From positions 79,302,731 through 79,366,730 of the forward strand of contig NC_082688.1 of assembly GCF_949987515.2 (NCBI RefSeq): a DNA stretch of 64,000 nt, given 5' to 3'. The stretch is from Delphinus delphis. Lineage: Eukaryota > Chordata > Mammalia > Artiodactyla > Delphinidae. The notes below the pieces were generated by a model, which saw only the letters and a program-made list of their open reading frames with translations, was not told where the DNA came from and made no database searches. Positions 46,613-58,750 of this stretch are shown here, piece after piece. The stretch's first letter is position 1. Each line of letters starts with the position of its first letter. The position numbers were made by a program, and so were the translations under genes.

Positions 46613-48679
46613 ATATCTGTCAGCTGGAAGCTGGCACAGCTAGACCATGGGTTTCTATTGAACATAAGCCGTGTCACAAGAGCACCAACATCAGCTGAGG
46701 TCACTCTAAGATTGTGATGGAGTGAGAAAAGCACAAGAGCACTTTGTAATCATATCTGATCCTAGACAAACATAAGAACAGTATGCAAACTACAGAAATA
46801 TCCAACCATCTCCCACACCCATCTATCATGAGTTCCAGATGCTTTTTTTAAAAAAATCAATTACAGCTTTATCCCCACTCTGTTCCCCCTGCATCCTAGA
46901 TACAATACAAATAGAATTACTCCCGTTTCCTGATAGTACCTATCCATAGCAAACCCCTGCCTCCTTGAACCCTCCTTCAAGTCATCTAACATAAAGTAAA
47001 ATTCTATAACAAATCTCCCTACACCTCTTATTTTGATGCCCATCCTTGCTCATCAGGTCAGTCTCCCTTGTTGCATCAAGTAATGAACTCAACTTCTTGT
47101 GACCTGAACTGTCTCTAGTGGCCTTTGACTGGTAGGCATCAACAGAGTTCCCTAGAATTTTACAGTTTACCCATCTACAAAGAGAGGAAATTGGACTATT
47201 AACATCAGTCTAATACTCTCCAAGGGCATTTCCAGTTGTCATGCCATAGCCATAAAAGTTTGTTATTTCTACCCCTTTCTTTTGATTTTGCATGATATTC
47301 ACCAAATTCCTGAGAAACTACAATAATGATTGTTTCTATTTTTCACAAGAGGAGATTTACAATAATTAGCACGAGCAATGAGCTAAAAGGCAATTCTCCA
47401 GTGGTCTCAGTCAGAGAGAAAGATTGAGTAATGCTGTTATACAATCTCTACAACTTTGAAGTCAGAAGTACCAGATTCACACTATAAATAATCCTGTAAT
47501 CATATATGCAGGCTTTATAATCTTTTGCTTCCTCTGAGATTTTAACTATTTTACAGAAATTGAAGCGTGGAAGTAAGTTTTTTGGCATGACAGTTTATAA
47601 ATTAAATGTGGTTAAAAGCAACTAAGTGATTAAGTTTCATTCATGCAGCTATAATGATGAAGTCAGTAAATAACATACAATTTAATTACATTTCTGATAC
47701 ACATGATATGTAAGTTATGCATCATAATAATCATTTGGATTAGAAACCTTTTTCTATCTCTTGTTGAAATTTGGCTGAATGGATCATCTGGAGTTAATAA
47801 GTTTTGATTAGAGAATGAAGATTACTCTCTCTGTAATTGGGATACATTTATTTAAATTCCAATGAAGAGGGATGTGAGAGGAAATGGTGCTAGTGAAGGG
47901 AAGAGATCCATATATAATAATCAGAGGCAAATCGACTGCCAGACCAAAGAAGACTATGAACAAGGAGAGAGCAGCAACACTGGCAAAAGAAAACACCTGC
48001 AAAGGTAACCTGTAGAGAAGCAGATCTTACTAATGATAAGAGGGTTATGAATTAAGATGGCCCTTTTGAATTACGGAGGCAAAGACATTCTTTGGAAAAG
48101 TGCTGAAGCAGTCAGGAAGAAACCTTGGTAAAACAACAGCAATGGAATAACTGAAGTGTTTCTAGAAAGGGTATATTTCCTCATATCAAAGGATATTTTA
48201 AATGAAAATTTTAATCATTCTGCCAAATACACTTGCTGCTGATGGTTTGAAAGGTGGCTTCCTTTATTTTATAAAATAGGTGCATTTTGTAGGCAGCTGT
48301 GGGGCAGTATGGTCAGACCTGGGTAATAATTCCAGATTATTCACTCCTACACAGATCACTTCCTCTTCCTTGTCCTCAATAAAACAAGTCTTGAGTAGCC
48401 CACTGCTACCCAACATCTACCTAAAGGATTATTCAAGGAGCAGTATTTTATAGAGACCACCCAGGACCAAAAGACAACCTAGAGGATATACTAACTCCTC
48501 ACCATGGGGATTTTCTAAATTCTGCAACTTTATCAGTTTGGAGTTCCAGAAATAATATATATTAGCTTAACCTCCTAAAAAGGACCTCACTGGGTTACAG
48601 TCACTATCACACCTTCACCATTTACTTCTGAATATTTGGAAGTACACATATCAAGAAGTTTCCTTAGTTATTCAATATC
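46613..48679. other. Two kb without a recognised feature
   Basis: Unique-looking, AT-rich sequence. A possible MIR scrap lies at 47160-47195. The patch 47590-47710 is non-repetitive and may be conserved. No exon recognised on either strand. Confidence 0.4.
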
Positions 48680-49335
48680 CTTGATATGAGAATCAATGTA
48701 GTAAATTCTTCTGGGAATTTAGCTTTTTGGGTAATTTCTATTGCTGTATTTTCAAATTCACTAAGCTTGTCTTCTGCAATGTCTAATCTGCAGTTAATCT
48801 ATCCAGTGTAATTTTCATTTTTAGATAATGTATATTTCATCTTTAGAAGTTCAAGTTGAGTCTTTTTTACCTTCCATATCTTCCTTTGACTTGCTCATGT
48901 TTTCTCATCTTTCTTGAACATATATATTTATAATAAATGTTGTAACATCTTTGTCTACTAATTCTGTCATTCTTCATTCTTGTCATTTATAGATATACTT
49001 CTATTGAATAATTTTTCTTCTGGTTATGGATTAATTTTTCCTGTTTCTTTGAACACATGGTACTTTTTATTGGATTCCAGACATTATGAATTGTATACTG
49101 TTGGGTTGGATGGTTTGGGGATTTTTGTTTGTATAACTTTAAATGTTTGTGGGCTTTGAACAGGAGTGCAGTTACATTACCTGGAATTAGTTTGATTCAC
49201 TGAAGTTGATTTTTATTTTCTTCTAGTGAATCCAAAATGCCTTTGGTGTAAATTTTGCCCTATTATTGAGCCAATACCTTTCTGAGGACTCTAATCAATA
49301 CTTCATGTGTTTGATCATCTTTCATTTTAGCTGAT
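48680..49335 (-). mobile_element. Old L1/HAL1-type 3' fragment
   Basis: Reversed L1 3' order on the plus strand: 'aatgttgtaacatctttgtc', 'attgaataatttttcttctg', 'tattggattccagacattat', 'gaattgtatactgttgggtt', 'tgggctttgaacaggagtgc'. Confidence 0.65.
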
Positions 49336-49339
49336 AGCT

Positions 49340-49560
49340 GATGGAAACACGAACTATGCACATGTTACATGTATGAGCTCATTTAGTCCTTAAAACAACC
49401 TTAGGAGGTACACTACAATTTTTATCATTTTTACAGATGATGAAACTGAGCACCAAGATATCAAGGTCACACAGCTGCTAAGAAACAAAGCTATAATTTG
49501 AACAAAAGCAGTCTGGTTGCAAAGCTTGTACTTTTAATCATTACGTTATTTATTCTCGTT
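49340..49560 (-). repeat. MIR SINE
   Basis: 'catgtatgagctcatttagt', 'ccttaaaacaaccttaggag', 'ttttacagatgatgaaactg', 'aaggtcacacagctgctaag'. This is a clear reversed MIR core. Confidence 0.88.
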
Positions 49561-50148
49561 GTTGTTGTTGTCATTATTATTAATGGCAGGCAGAGAATAC
49601 AAGGGCAAACTTATAAGTTTATGTCAGAGTACACAAAGCAGTATGTCCTAGTAAGGGAAATTGGATAGGCCTCACCCTATAAGCAGACAGCATATGGAGA
49701 TACAGACAAGTAAACAAATTAACATACACCCATAAAAGACGACAAGGTTAGAGAATTATGAAGACTGAGATGGGACTCTCTGACACTGAGATTCTCTCCA
49801 ATAATCAAAGGTCTCTTAACATTCCACACTCTTCACTTTAGAAATGTTTCTACCCATTCTAAATATCAAATAATTAATAGGCTGAAACCTGTTTTGTCCA
49901 TGGTAGGAAAACCCAAGCTTGGTTCTTCTCACTCTGAAACAGATGAGAAGATGAAAAAATAGGTTCTACAAGATCAGTCAAACAACATGCCAAGAGGAAC
50001 AAAGGAAAAAAACAAAAACAGAAAACATTTGTATTTAGAAAATTATTGGGAACGAGAACTCAAGAATTCTAGCTCCTGATCCAGAGCTCTGAAATGTATG
50101 TTGGGATAAGTGATGGTCACAAAACTTATAATACAGGTAGGGCATTTA
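49561..50148. other. Unassigned sequence
   Basis: Starts with a short (GTT)n/(ATT)n run. Nothing else recognised. Confidence 0.4.
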
Positions 50149-50164
50149 AAAAATCATAACACTA

Positions 50165-50491
50165 GGGGCTTCCCTGGTGGCGCAGTGGTTAAGAATCTGC
50201 CTGCCAATGCAGAGGACACGGGTTTGAGCCCTGGTCCGGGAAGATCCAACATGCCTCGGAGCAACTAAGGCCGTGCGCCACAACTACAGAGCGTGCACTC
50301 TAGAGCCTGTGAGCCACAACTACTGAAGCCCACGTGCCTAGAGCCCATCCTCCGCAACAAGAGAAGCCACTGCAGTGAGAAGCCCGCACACTGCAACGAA
50401 GAGTAGCCCCTTGTTGACGCAACTAAAGAAAGCCCACGCACAGCAACGAAGACTCAACGCAGCCAAAAATAAATAAATAAATTTATTTTTT
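50165..50491 (+). mobile_element. CHR-type SINE, long class
   Basis: Complete copy with the perfect 16-bp duplication aaaaatcataacacta (50149-50164 and 50492-50507). Confidence 0.97.
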
Positions 50492-50539
50492 AAAAATCAT
50501 AACACTAAACCCCCCTGAGAAATATCGGATAATGAGAAC

Positions 50540-50810
50540 TAGCATATCTGACATTTGTATTATACTTTAGAGTTTCCAAGGTGCTCTATAATAATAATCA
50601 CTGTCATCACTGTAATAATAACACTCTCTTTGGTCCCCAGAGCAGATATTTTTTCTTGTTTAACAGATGAAGAAATTGTGACTCAAAGAAGTCACATGCC
50701 AAGATGTCTCAGACTGGACAAGAACTAGACTCCTGACATTGCATTCTTGTTCTGTGTGATGTCTGTGCCACACAATTTGAGACGCCTACCACTAGACCAA
50801 GGTAAATAAA
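50540..50810 (-). repeat. MIR SINE
   Basis: 'tagagtttccaaggtgctct', 'cttgtttaacagatgaagaa', 'attgtgactcaaagaagtca', 'catgccaagatgtctcagac'. This is a reversed MIR. Confidence 0.7.
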
Positions 50811-52109
50811 ATTCAAAGATTGTGGGTCCCCTGACAATTCCAGAGTTTCTTTTCCCTTTAGTATTCATTTTTTGTTTCTCAAAAATTATTTTTAAAATTT
50901 GTATGTTTTAGACCAGGGAAGTTCTCCTTCAGAACACAGGTTGGGTTCAGTTCAGCTTCATGCATCTTTCATTTTCCTCGGACTAATAGCTACCTGGAAT
51001 ATGTTCCACTCAGAAACAATGACAGAGGTCTAAGTGACAGAAGCAGAACCACAAAGTGTCTTTTAAGGCCTCTTCTCAGAACTTGACATTGTCACAAACT
51101 AAGGGATGGGGAAAGATGCCACACCCTCTGGGGAGATGTTCTGCAAAGTCACACAACAAAAGCTGTGGATGTCTAATTGTAACACAGGGATTGAGTGAAG
51201 AAATGGGAATTTTCATCCAATCTACCACACTACTTCTTATTTTATTTTGTAAGGCAGGTTTGTATTCATAATGTATGTATGTCAGGGCCAAACAAAAAAG
51301 TGGGCCCTTGGGAACATAGAAATACTGACTTCGCTCCTGCTGCTACTTCTACTTAGAAATGATGAGAATTCATCTTAAAGCCTGCTGAACCCACTAGCAG
51401 CTGGGTATCATGTACTGTGATTGTGTCACTTCATAACTTAGAGTTACTTTGTACTAAAATCTCTCCTGGAATCTTAAGGAAGATTACACAGTTCAAATAG
51501 AGGTGAACTTCGGGCAAAAGTCAGTTGGAGACATATCTAGCAAAATTTTACACTCATACTAACAAAATTGCCTATAAAATCTGAGCCCGCGTGCAAAGTG
51601 CTCTGCTAAACGAAGAACACACTCAGCGCTGGGGACGCTATATTCACATCCATCGACTCATATCCTTCTCAGAACAAATACTACATCATACTCCCACATA
51701 GCCACCACCTAGGAACAGACATCACCCCCAAATTCACATACACATGCAAGGTAATACAAACACAAAAGAGTGAAAGAATGAACGGAGAGTTCTTGAATCC
51801 CAACTCCTTTCAATTAAAGGGGGCACACCAAGTTGGACCAATCTCACTCTCTGCTTAAAAATTAATAAATCAATAGCTGCAATAAACATTTAAGAATTGA
51901 AAATTGACTTCTTATTTCTACATCATGAAGTGTGAGATCTTGTTATCTTGTTTACCCTAGGATATTGATGCTAAAGATCGTTTTTCCATATTGGGTACCA
52001 GAACTATAAACAGATACAATGAGCATACTTCCTCCTAATTCCAGTAATCCATACCCATGTGTCCTGTGTTAACTCTGCCACTGGGAAGAAACCTTCTGCT
52101 AAACAAGCA
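50811..52109. other. Unassigned sequence
   Basis: Two 71-codon frames overlap antisense to each other at 51056-51291 and carry no motif. No repeat recognised. Confidence 0.4.
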
Positions 52110-53240
52110 TCCCTGAGGTTCTATGTTGTCACATAAAGTATCTAGCATTTGTCCCCTGAAAATTATTCCTACAGCCATGGCCCTGGTGCAGGGCCTCATC
52201 ACCTCCTGTCCAGATTATTGCAATAGTTTCCTTCTTCTCCCTCCTCTTTCTCCTCCTCTTTCTTCTCTTTCCTCTCCTTCTAACGCCAGCTTCCCCCCAT
52301 GTTTTTTAAAGATCTGCCGTTCTCTCTAAAACACAGATCTAATGATTTCGCTTCATTAGAATAGCTGACAGTTAAGTGGAGTGCTGCCCTGCCCTGTCTG
52401 TCCTGCACTAACTCCGATCATTCATTCAAAGCCTTCCACACTCCACCTGCTTTCCTCCAACCTACATTTCCAGCCTCCTCTCCCGTTACTCCCTTGACTG
52501 ACGCAGGCCTCAGGCACGCTGGACTGCTTGCTCTGCCCCAGTGTTCTCCTGAGCATGGAGCCCGTTGATCATGCTGCCTCCGCTGCCTGGGACACTCTTT
52601 ACTCCCCCATCTGAACCTGGCACAATAGTACTCACCCTATAGTAGCTTTTCAGCCCTTCAAAATCCTGGAGTGCTGTGGTAGCAGCACTCCCCTCTGCCC
52701 TACTCCACACAAATCTGTGGCCGAGAACTTTCTAAAAGTCAAATGTTACTCTGCCTAAAATTCTTCAGTGGCTCTTGAGCCTTATGGAATTCAGTGCAAA
52801 TCCCTCAACACATTGGCTAAAACCCCTCGTCATCTGGCCTGCTTCCACCTTTCCCGCCTCCCCGTCCCCTTCCCACGCAGCCTATAATGCCGTCATTTTA
52901 CACTCCTTGCAGTCTGCAAAGTGGGACACGCTTTCCCCCCGCTCAGCAAGCGTACATGTATGCACCTTCTTCCTGGCATGCTCTGCCTTACAGTTGGCAG
53001 GTGAACTACTCCTTCAAAGACAAGCTCAAACAAGGTCTTTCTCACGATGCGGATCCTAAGCTTCTGCCCTGGATAAGTCAGTTACTCTCCCAAATCCTGC
53101 TCCCATAACCCCGCTTCATGCTTCCAGTTCCCTCTGGACAGCCTTCTACTCTAACAAGCTGTGTGCTTGCTTTGCTTCCCCGATTGAGCTGTGAGCTCTT
53201 TCAGGGCTCTTCGGTATACAACGAAGCCAGCAAATACAAT
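52110..53240 (+). repeat. L2 LINE: ORF2 end plus 3' region, partly doubled
   Basis: A relic frame near 52170 reads AMALVQGLITSCPDYCNSF, matching the conserved L2/CR1 ORF2 segment close to the end of the reverse transcriptase. A polypyrimidine expansion follows (52225-52285), then L2 3' sequence ('aaagccttccacactccacc', 'cctgggacactctttactcc'). From about 52740 the same 3' order starts again ('ttcttcagtggctcttgagc' to 'attgagctgtgagctctttc'), so two L2 copies or a duplication are present. Confidence 0.8.
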
Positions 53241-54094
53241 AGATTATAGAATTACCATAAGATAAGGAAAGATCAAATGCTAGAGAGTCCCTAGGGGAGA
53301 AAAGCAATCCTCCAGAGAGAGGGACTCATTCATTCACTCACTCATTCCTGTGTCCACTCATTGCCTAAATACAGGCCCTGGAGGTCTACCCACCTCTTAA
53401 ATCAAAACACAGATTATTCTTCAGAGGGCCCCTACTGGGACACCATGCAGTAGCTGTTCTGTCCATCTTGCCTAAAATACGACTGTTCCTGTGCATTCTC
53501 TTAGTAGATCAGGGCTTATAGGCAACCTGCAGTTCTTGGATACCTCCTAGTTTTTTTTCCACAGTCAATAGTGCACTCAAGCCTGCCGTAGCCACAGCCT
53601 CACTTGGCGTTAGGACGCTGCGGTGTTAAAGGGAGCTCTTGCCCACTTCCTACAGACAGACTTCAGGTTAACAGACCTAAATGCAGGGCTCTGCCCTGTC
53701 CTAGGGACAGAAAAGCTGGAAATCAAGCTAAGCCTGATGGAACCTGAGTCCAGCTCTCCACGAGAGGGGGTCACCACAGCATACCCTGCACTGCATCATG
53801 GTCTCCCCATTAGGGCACTGACTCCAGGGCATCAGATTACAGCAAAAGGGTCTGTACAGCTTTCTTTTCCACATCCATTTCTCTTTCCTAGAGTCACAAG
53901 GTGATTTCAAATACCTCAGTTCCTGACATTACAATCTATAACAGTTATGGGTGAGGCACTTAATCCAGAATTAGGCATGCGCACAAGTGCGAACTATTTG
54001 AAAAGCTAAAAATAATCCCCGAGTTTTCAAAGGCAGCTTGCTTGAGACACTAGTGACTGAGACACACCTGGGAGGCAGGACAGAGCGAGGCAGG
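53241..54094. other. Mostly unassigned sequence with an L2 scrap
   Basis: 'attcattcactcactcattc' with 'aaatacaggccctgg' (53325-53385) resembles a reversed L2 end. The rest, including a 93-codon frame at 53623-53904, shows no motif. Confidence 0.4.
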
Positions 54095-54575
54095 TAAGAG
54101 AATGTGCATCTGAATCAGTTGACCTGGCTTCAAGTCCTGGCCTGGCCACTTTCTCACTGTGTGATACTGGGGAGTTGCTGAACCTCTTGGGCCCCCGTTT
54201 GCTCATCTACAAAGGGAGGTATTGTTAGTTTTTATATATTGATACAAGATCTTTTATAAGGATTAAATGAGGTCATTCCCATAAAGTGTTTTTTTTTTTG
54301 TTTTTTTTTTTTTTGCTGTACGCGGGCCTCTCACTGTGTGGCCTCTCCCATCGCGGAGCACAGGCTGCGGACGCGCAGGCTCAGTGGCCATGGCTCACGG
54401 GCCCAGCCGCTCCGCGGCATGTGGGATCTTCCCGGACCGGGGCACGAACCCGTGTCCCCTGCATCGGCAGGCGGACTCTCAACCACTGCACCACCAGGGG
54501 AGCCCCCATAAAGTGTTTTTGAGCACATTACTTGGCAAATGATAAGTGCCAACAAATGCTTATTGTTCCATTGTT
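54095..54575 (+). repeat. MIR SINE split by a CHR SINE
   Basis: The left part has 'gttgacctggcttcaagtcc', 'tggccactttctcactgtgt', 'gctgaacctcttgggccccc', 'tttataaggattaaatgagg'. The right part is 'gcacattacttggcaaatga' with 'taagtgccaacaaatgctta'. Near-complete MIR once the SINE is removed. Confidence 0.9.
54294..54504 (-). mobile_element. CHR-type SINE, short class
   Basis: Inserted in the 3' half of a MIR. Perfect 16-bp duplication cccataaagtgttttt (54278-54293 and 54505-54520). Confidence 0.97.
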
Positions 54576-54929
54576 TCTGTTGCTGTTGCATGCAAATTAT
54601 CTAGAGAACAATATTCATAAAATCATCGTGTCTTTTCCCCTTAGAGGCAGACGCATGGGGCTCAAAGCATAGATAAAGAGTGCCTGGAATGTAGATCACT
54701 GCCCATCATATAGTGAGTGCTTGACAAATGATTCCTCAATCATTGATCCATTCCTTCCTTCCTATGCAGTCATTTCTCAAATTTCCATACTAATAAAGAG
54801 GGAAAGAGACGCTAACAATTCAAAATGTTTGATAATCCAAAAATAATATATTCTTGGCTTATTAGAAGAGTGTTTTATACACTTTAACAAAAGAATATGT
54901 CCAATGTTCGTAAAACTTAAGTCAAAGTG

Positions 54930-55420
54930 GTCCTTTCACTCAATCAACAAATGCTAATTGAGACTATGGCCACACCTGGCACTGTGTTGACTGTCCATGA
55001 TATCCAAGAGACCAAGACCACTGAACTCTGCCCTCATGGAGTTTAAATCCTAATGGTGGCAACTAGGGCCACCTTATGGATTTCATGGCCCCTAGGCACT
55101 TTTGTGTGCGTCTTCCTCCATAAAAATAGATTTAAAACTATAATTTATGGTTCTGTTGGAATAAAGGTGAATTTTTAATACTATATGTTAAAATATTTGA
55201 CCTAGAAATTCATTTTTTATCTTTTGATTTTAAAAGAACATTTAAAAAACATTTTTGTGGACCCTTAAGAATATTTTGGGCCCTAGGCACTATGCCCAAT
55301 GGAGAAGGTGGCAACAAAGTAAAGTGAACATGGGAATAAAATATTCCAAGTGGCTTTTTTTGCTGAACCATTTGAAGGTCAGTTGCAAACATCATGACAT
55401 TTGACATCGAAATACTTTGG
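54930..55420 (-). repeat. L2 LINE 3' end, split by a small DNA element
   Basis: 'acctggcactgtgttgactg' and 'ctgccctcatggagtttaaa' are reversed L2. The likely continuation 'gtggcaacaaagtaaagtga' follows after 55308. Confidence 0.6.
55066..55308. mobile_element. Small non-autonomous DNA transposon candidate
   Basis: About 240 bp flanked by ggtggcaacta (55055-55065) and ggtggcaacaa (55307-55317). The ends are imperfect inverted repeats: the left has gccacctt and ggcccctaggcac, the right has ggccctaggcac and aaggtggc. The flanking repeat overlaps the right terminal repeat, so an 8-bp (hAT-like) target duplication is plausible but not certain. There is no coding capacity. Confidence 0.42.
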
Positions 55421-56079
55421 CAATCATCTCCTAAATAAAAGGACATTCTCCTATGTATCCACAATATTATTGTCACACCTCAGAAAATAATTCATGAAAC
55501 TACAGTATTTTAGCCTATATTACTGAGTCCCACATCATATAATTTTTATATTTTATATTGATACTTCTATTTTGAACCAAAATTCTATTACCCAATTTAC
55601 ATTATTTGCCACAATTATTTTTGGGTGACACTTGACTGGGTCAAAATACTCTCTCACTTTTAATGTTTAAAAGGTTTCTTCTGCTGAACTGCTAGTGAGG
55701 CTTTATTGAGACACATAGCTCTCTATCCTGTATTCTTTTGTTGTCATCCTTTGATAATTTTTTTCTTTCTCCAAAAAAACCTTATCCCATACTCCTCTTC
55801 AGAAGTTTTTTCATGAATCCAATTGCCTAGGCTGAAATACTAGGAAAGAGAATTGTCATATTCCATTGGCTGGGTATCATTTTATAAAGTACACGTGACA
55901 GTTACTGAAGCCAGCAGGACAATGTAATCATAGATCTTATCTCTACTGTCTTATCTGCAATGTATTCTTCAAAATAAACAGGACAGGAACTTAGGGCAAA
56001 ATTTCAATATAAATGGGTGATGATCTCATGACCTGGTGAAGGCAGGTTGGGAGAACAACTAAAGTTGTTGTCAGTATAC
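55421..56079. other. Unassigned AT-rich sequence
   Basis: No feature recognised. Confidence 0.4.
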
Positions 56080-56225
56080 AGGCTTAAATAACAATCCTGA
56101 CACATCTACTTAAATCATCTTAACCTCTCTAAGCCATGGTCCCAGCTGAAAACCAGAGATGGTAATAATATAGCTATAAGATTAAATGAGATAACCTGCG
56201 TAAGGCACCTAACATATAGACTCTA
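56080..56225 (+). repeat. MIR SINE 3' half
   Basis: 'atcttaacctctctaagcca', 'agattaaatgagataacctg', 'cgtaaggcacctaacatata'. MIR order, decayed. Confidence 0.75.
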
Positions 56226-56613
56226 CACACGTCTGTCTCCTTCCCCCTTCCCTATCTTTTCCCTACTGTTTCCCTAAGACCATCCCCAAGGACATCCCAC
56301 AAAAAGAGTTATGCTTCCCCTAAAATTTTCATTCTTTCCACACAAGAGTCCCAATTTGGGGCCTTGTCGACAAGTAACAAAATAATGGGTAATAAGAGAT
56401 AATTCTAGAGACGGATATTTGGCTTATATGAAACATGTGAAACAAAATACTCAACATTTTCAGTAATGAAAAACAGTTAATCAAGATTTCATTTGCTAAA
56501 GTAGCCAAATAATACTTCAGTCGTGCAGAACAATGAGGAAGGAGAGTTGCCGTATGTAAATAAATGTCTTATCCTGACTAGTTCGATCTAATGCATTCAG
56601 TGCAGCAGCATCT
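56226..56613. other. Unassigned sequence
   Basis: No feature recognised. Confidence 0.4.
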
Positions 56614-56626
56614 AAAAATACTTGCT

Positions 56627-56855
56627 TCTGGGACTTCCCTGGTGGTCCAGTGGGTGAGACTCCGTGCTCCCAATCAGGGGACCCAGGTTAGATCCCTGGT
56701 CCAAGAACTAGATTCCACATGCATGCCGCAACTAAGAGTCTGCATGCCGCAACTAAGAGTTCGCGTGCCACAACTAAGACCTGGCACAGCCAAAATAAAT
56801 AAATAAATAAATGGATGAATACAAAAAAATTAAAAATATAATAAATAAATAAAAT
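56627..56855 (+). mobile_element. CHR-type SINE, older class
   Basis: Perfect 13-bp duplication aaaaatacttgct (56614-56626 and 56856-56868). Three 21-bp units of the type 'gccgcaactaagagt' lie in the body. The tail is (AAAT)n-rich. Confidence 0.95.
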
Positions 56856-58070
56856 AAAAATACTTGCTCCCACTTCTGAGAAGATGGAGTAGACACACTT
56901 TTCCCTATTCCTCCTGCTAAGTACAACTGAAAACTCTGGACATTATATATACAACAAACAGAAGAAGACTCTGAAAGGAAGAGAGAAGAAAGACCAATTA
57001 GGGTCAAAAGAACCAGGGGAACATGGTGGTGAGTTCCCTGGATTTTCTTTTTGCCTCAAATATCCCAAGCTGAAGAAGCTGGCAACCCAGAAACATCAAC
57101 AGGTAAAGTCAAAAAACCAAAAACAAAACTAAACTTGCTCCCTCTTAGCCAAAGGACCAGATCAGGGGAAGCCTAAGAAGAGTTTTAGGTAATAACTCCT
57201 CTGTTGCAGCCAAATACCAGAAAAACAAAACAAAACTGTGGCCCCACCCCCTATCACCACCAGCCCAGAAAAGACTGAGTGGAGAATTTATACTTCCACA
57301 TTTGGGAGGCTACAAAACCCCAGCAAGGTGTTGTTAGAGAAGGCCAAGCAGGGAGCTGGAACTTTCATCCCAGCTGCCTGATAAGGAGACCACTACCACC
57401 CCCAGCACCACCCCAACCCATGAGTTTTAAAACTCAATCAATGTAATCTGCCATATTAACACACTAAAGAAGAAAAATATCACATGATCATATCAATGAT
57501 GCAGAAAAAGCAATCGACAAAATTCAACACCCATTTATAAGTTTAAAAAGTTCAGAAAAACAGCAATGGGGAGAACTTCCTCAACTTGATGAAGAGTATC
57601 TACAAAAAAAACCCTGTAGCTAACATTGTACTTAATGGTAAATGACAGAATGATTTTTTCCTAAGATTAAGAACAATTCAAGGATGTCTACTCTTACCAC
57701 CCTTATCCAACATAGTGCTGGAAGTTCTAGCCAGTGCAAGAAGGCAAAAAAAAGAAGCAAAAGCCATGCGGATCAGAAAGGAAGAAATAAAAATGTTTGC
57801 AGATGACATTATTGTCTACAGAGAAAATGCCAAGGAGTCTGCACAAAAAAAAAAAAAAAATTTATAGAACAAATAAATGAGAGTTCAGCAAGGTCACAAA
57901 ATACAAGAAAACATACAAAAATCAATTATATTTTTATATATTAGCAATGAGTGTGTAGACACCAAAAGTAAACATACAATATCATTTCCAGTTGCTCAAA
58001 AAATGAAATAGTTATGAGTAAATCTAACAAAACGTGCAGGGTATGCATGCTGAAAACTATGTAACACTGA

Positions 58071-58133
58071 GGAAGGAAGGAAGGGAGGGAGGGAGGGAGG
58101 GAGAAAGGGAGGAAGGAAGGAAGGAAGAAAAAT
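58071..58133. repeat. Purine-only (GGAA)n/(GGGA)n tract
   Basis: A 60-base run of G and A, nearly mirror-symmetric: GGAA units, then GGGAGGGAGGGAGGGAGGG (58083-58101), then GGAA units again. It lies inside L1 ORF2 sequence, so it arose by expansion after insertion. Confidence 0.95.
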
Positions 58134-58424
58134 CTAAATAAATGGAGAGACATACTGTATTCATGGACTGGAAGACTAAACACAGTAAAGATGTCAGTTC
58201 TCCCTAAATTAATATATAGGTTTAACAAAGTTCTATCAAAATCCCAGCAATATCTTTTATACACACAGACAAAATTACTCTAAAATTTATATAGGAAGTC
58301 AAAGGAACTAGAAGAGTAAAACAATTTTGAAAACAAAAAATAAAGCATGAAGAATCAGTCTACCCAATTTCAACATTTATTATTTAGCTATGGTAATCAA
58401 GGCTGGTTGTTGTGTTTCAGATCA

Positions 58425-58750
58425 TCATTCATGAAACGAGCCACACTGGGATGCAAGATCTGGATCATGGGAGAAGTTCCTGCCATTGAGACAGAATGAC
58501 CCACATTTATTTTCTACATTACTTGTGATACTGTGTGATCTTTCTTTCTCCTTCCCAAGTTTATGTAGACACCAGCATGGGATGGAGTTCCATTTGTTTC
58601 CCCTAGGGTTGATCTTTTTTTCTGATTGCTTGCCTGTCTCTAGTACTCTGTTGTATCCTCAGAACCCATTTTTCCCTGTATATGCAAATCGCATGTTTAT
58701 AAGTGAAAATATTAATATATTAAATGATTGTTAACCTTTAAAAAAAATTA
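58425..58750 (+). mobile_element. Insertion of unknown origin inside L1 ORF2
   Basis: L1 sequence is recognisable up to about 58405 and again from 58751. Between them lie about 326 bp that are not L1 and end in 'cctttaaaaaaaatta'. A short direct repeat, cagatca, stands at both edges (58418-58424 and 58751-58757). The A-run at the right end and the direct repeat fit an LINE-mobilised RNA copy, for example a processed pseudogene piece of a 3' UTR. The source is not recognised; the 82-codon frame inside has no known motif. Confidence 0.45.
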
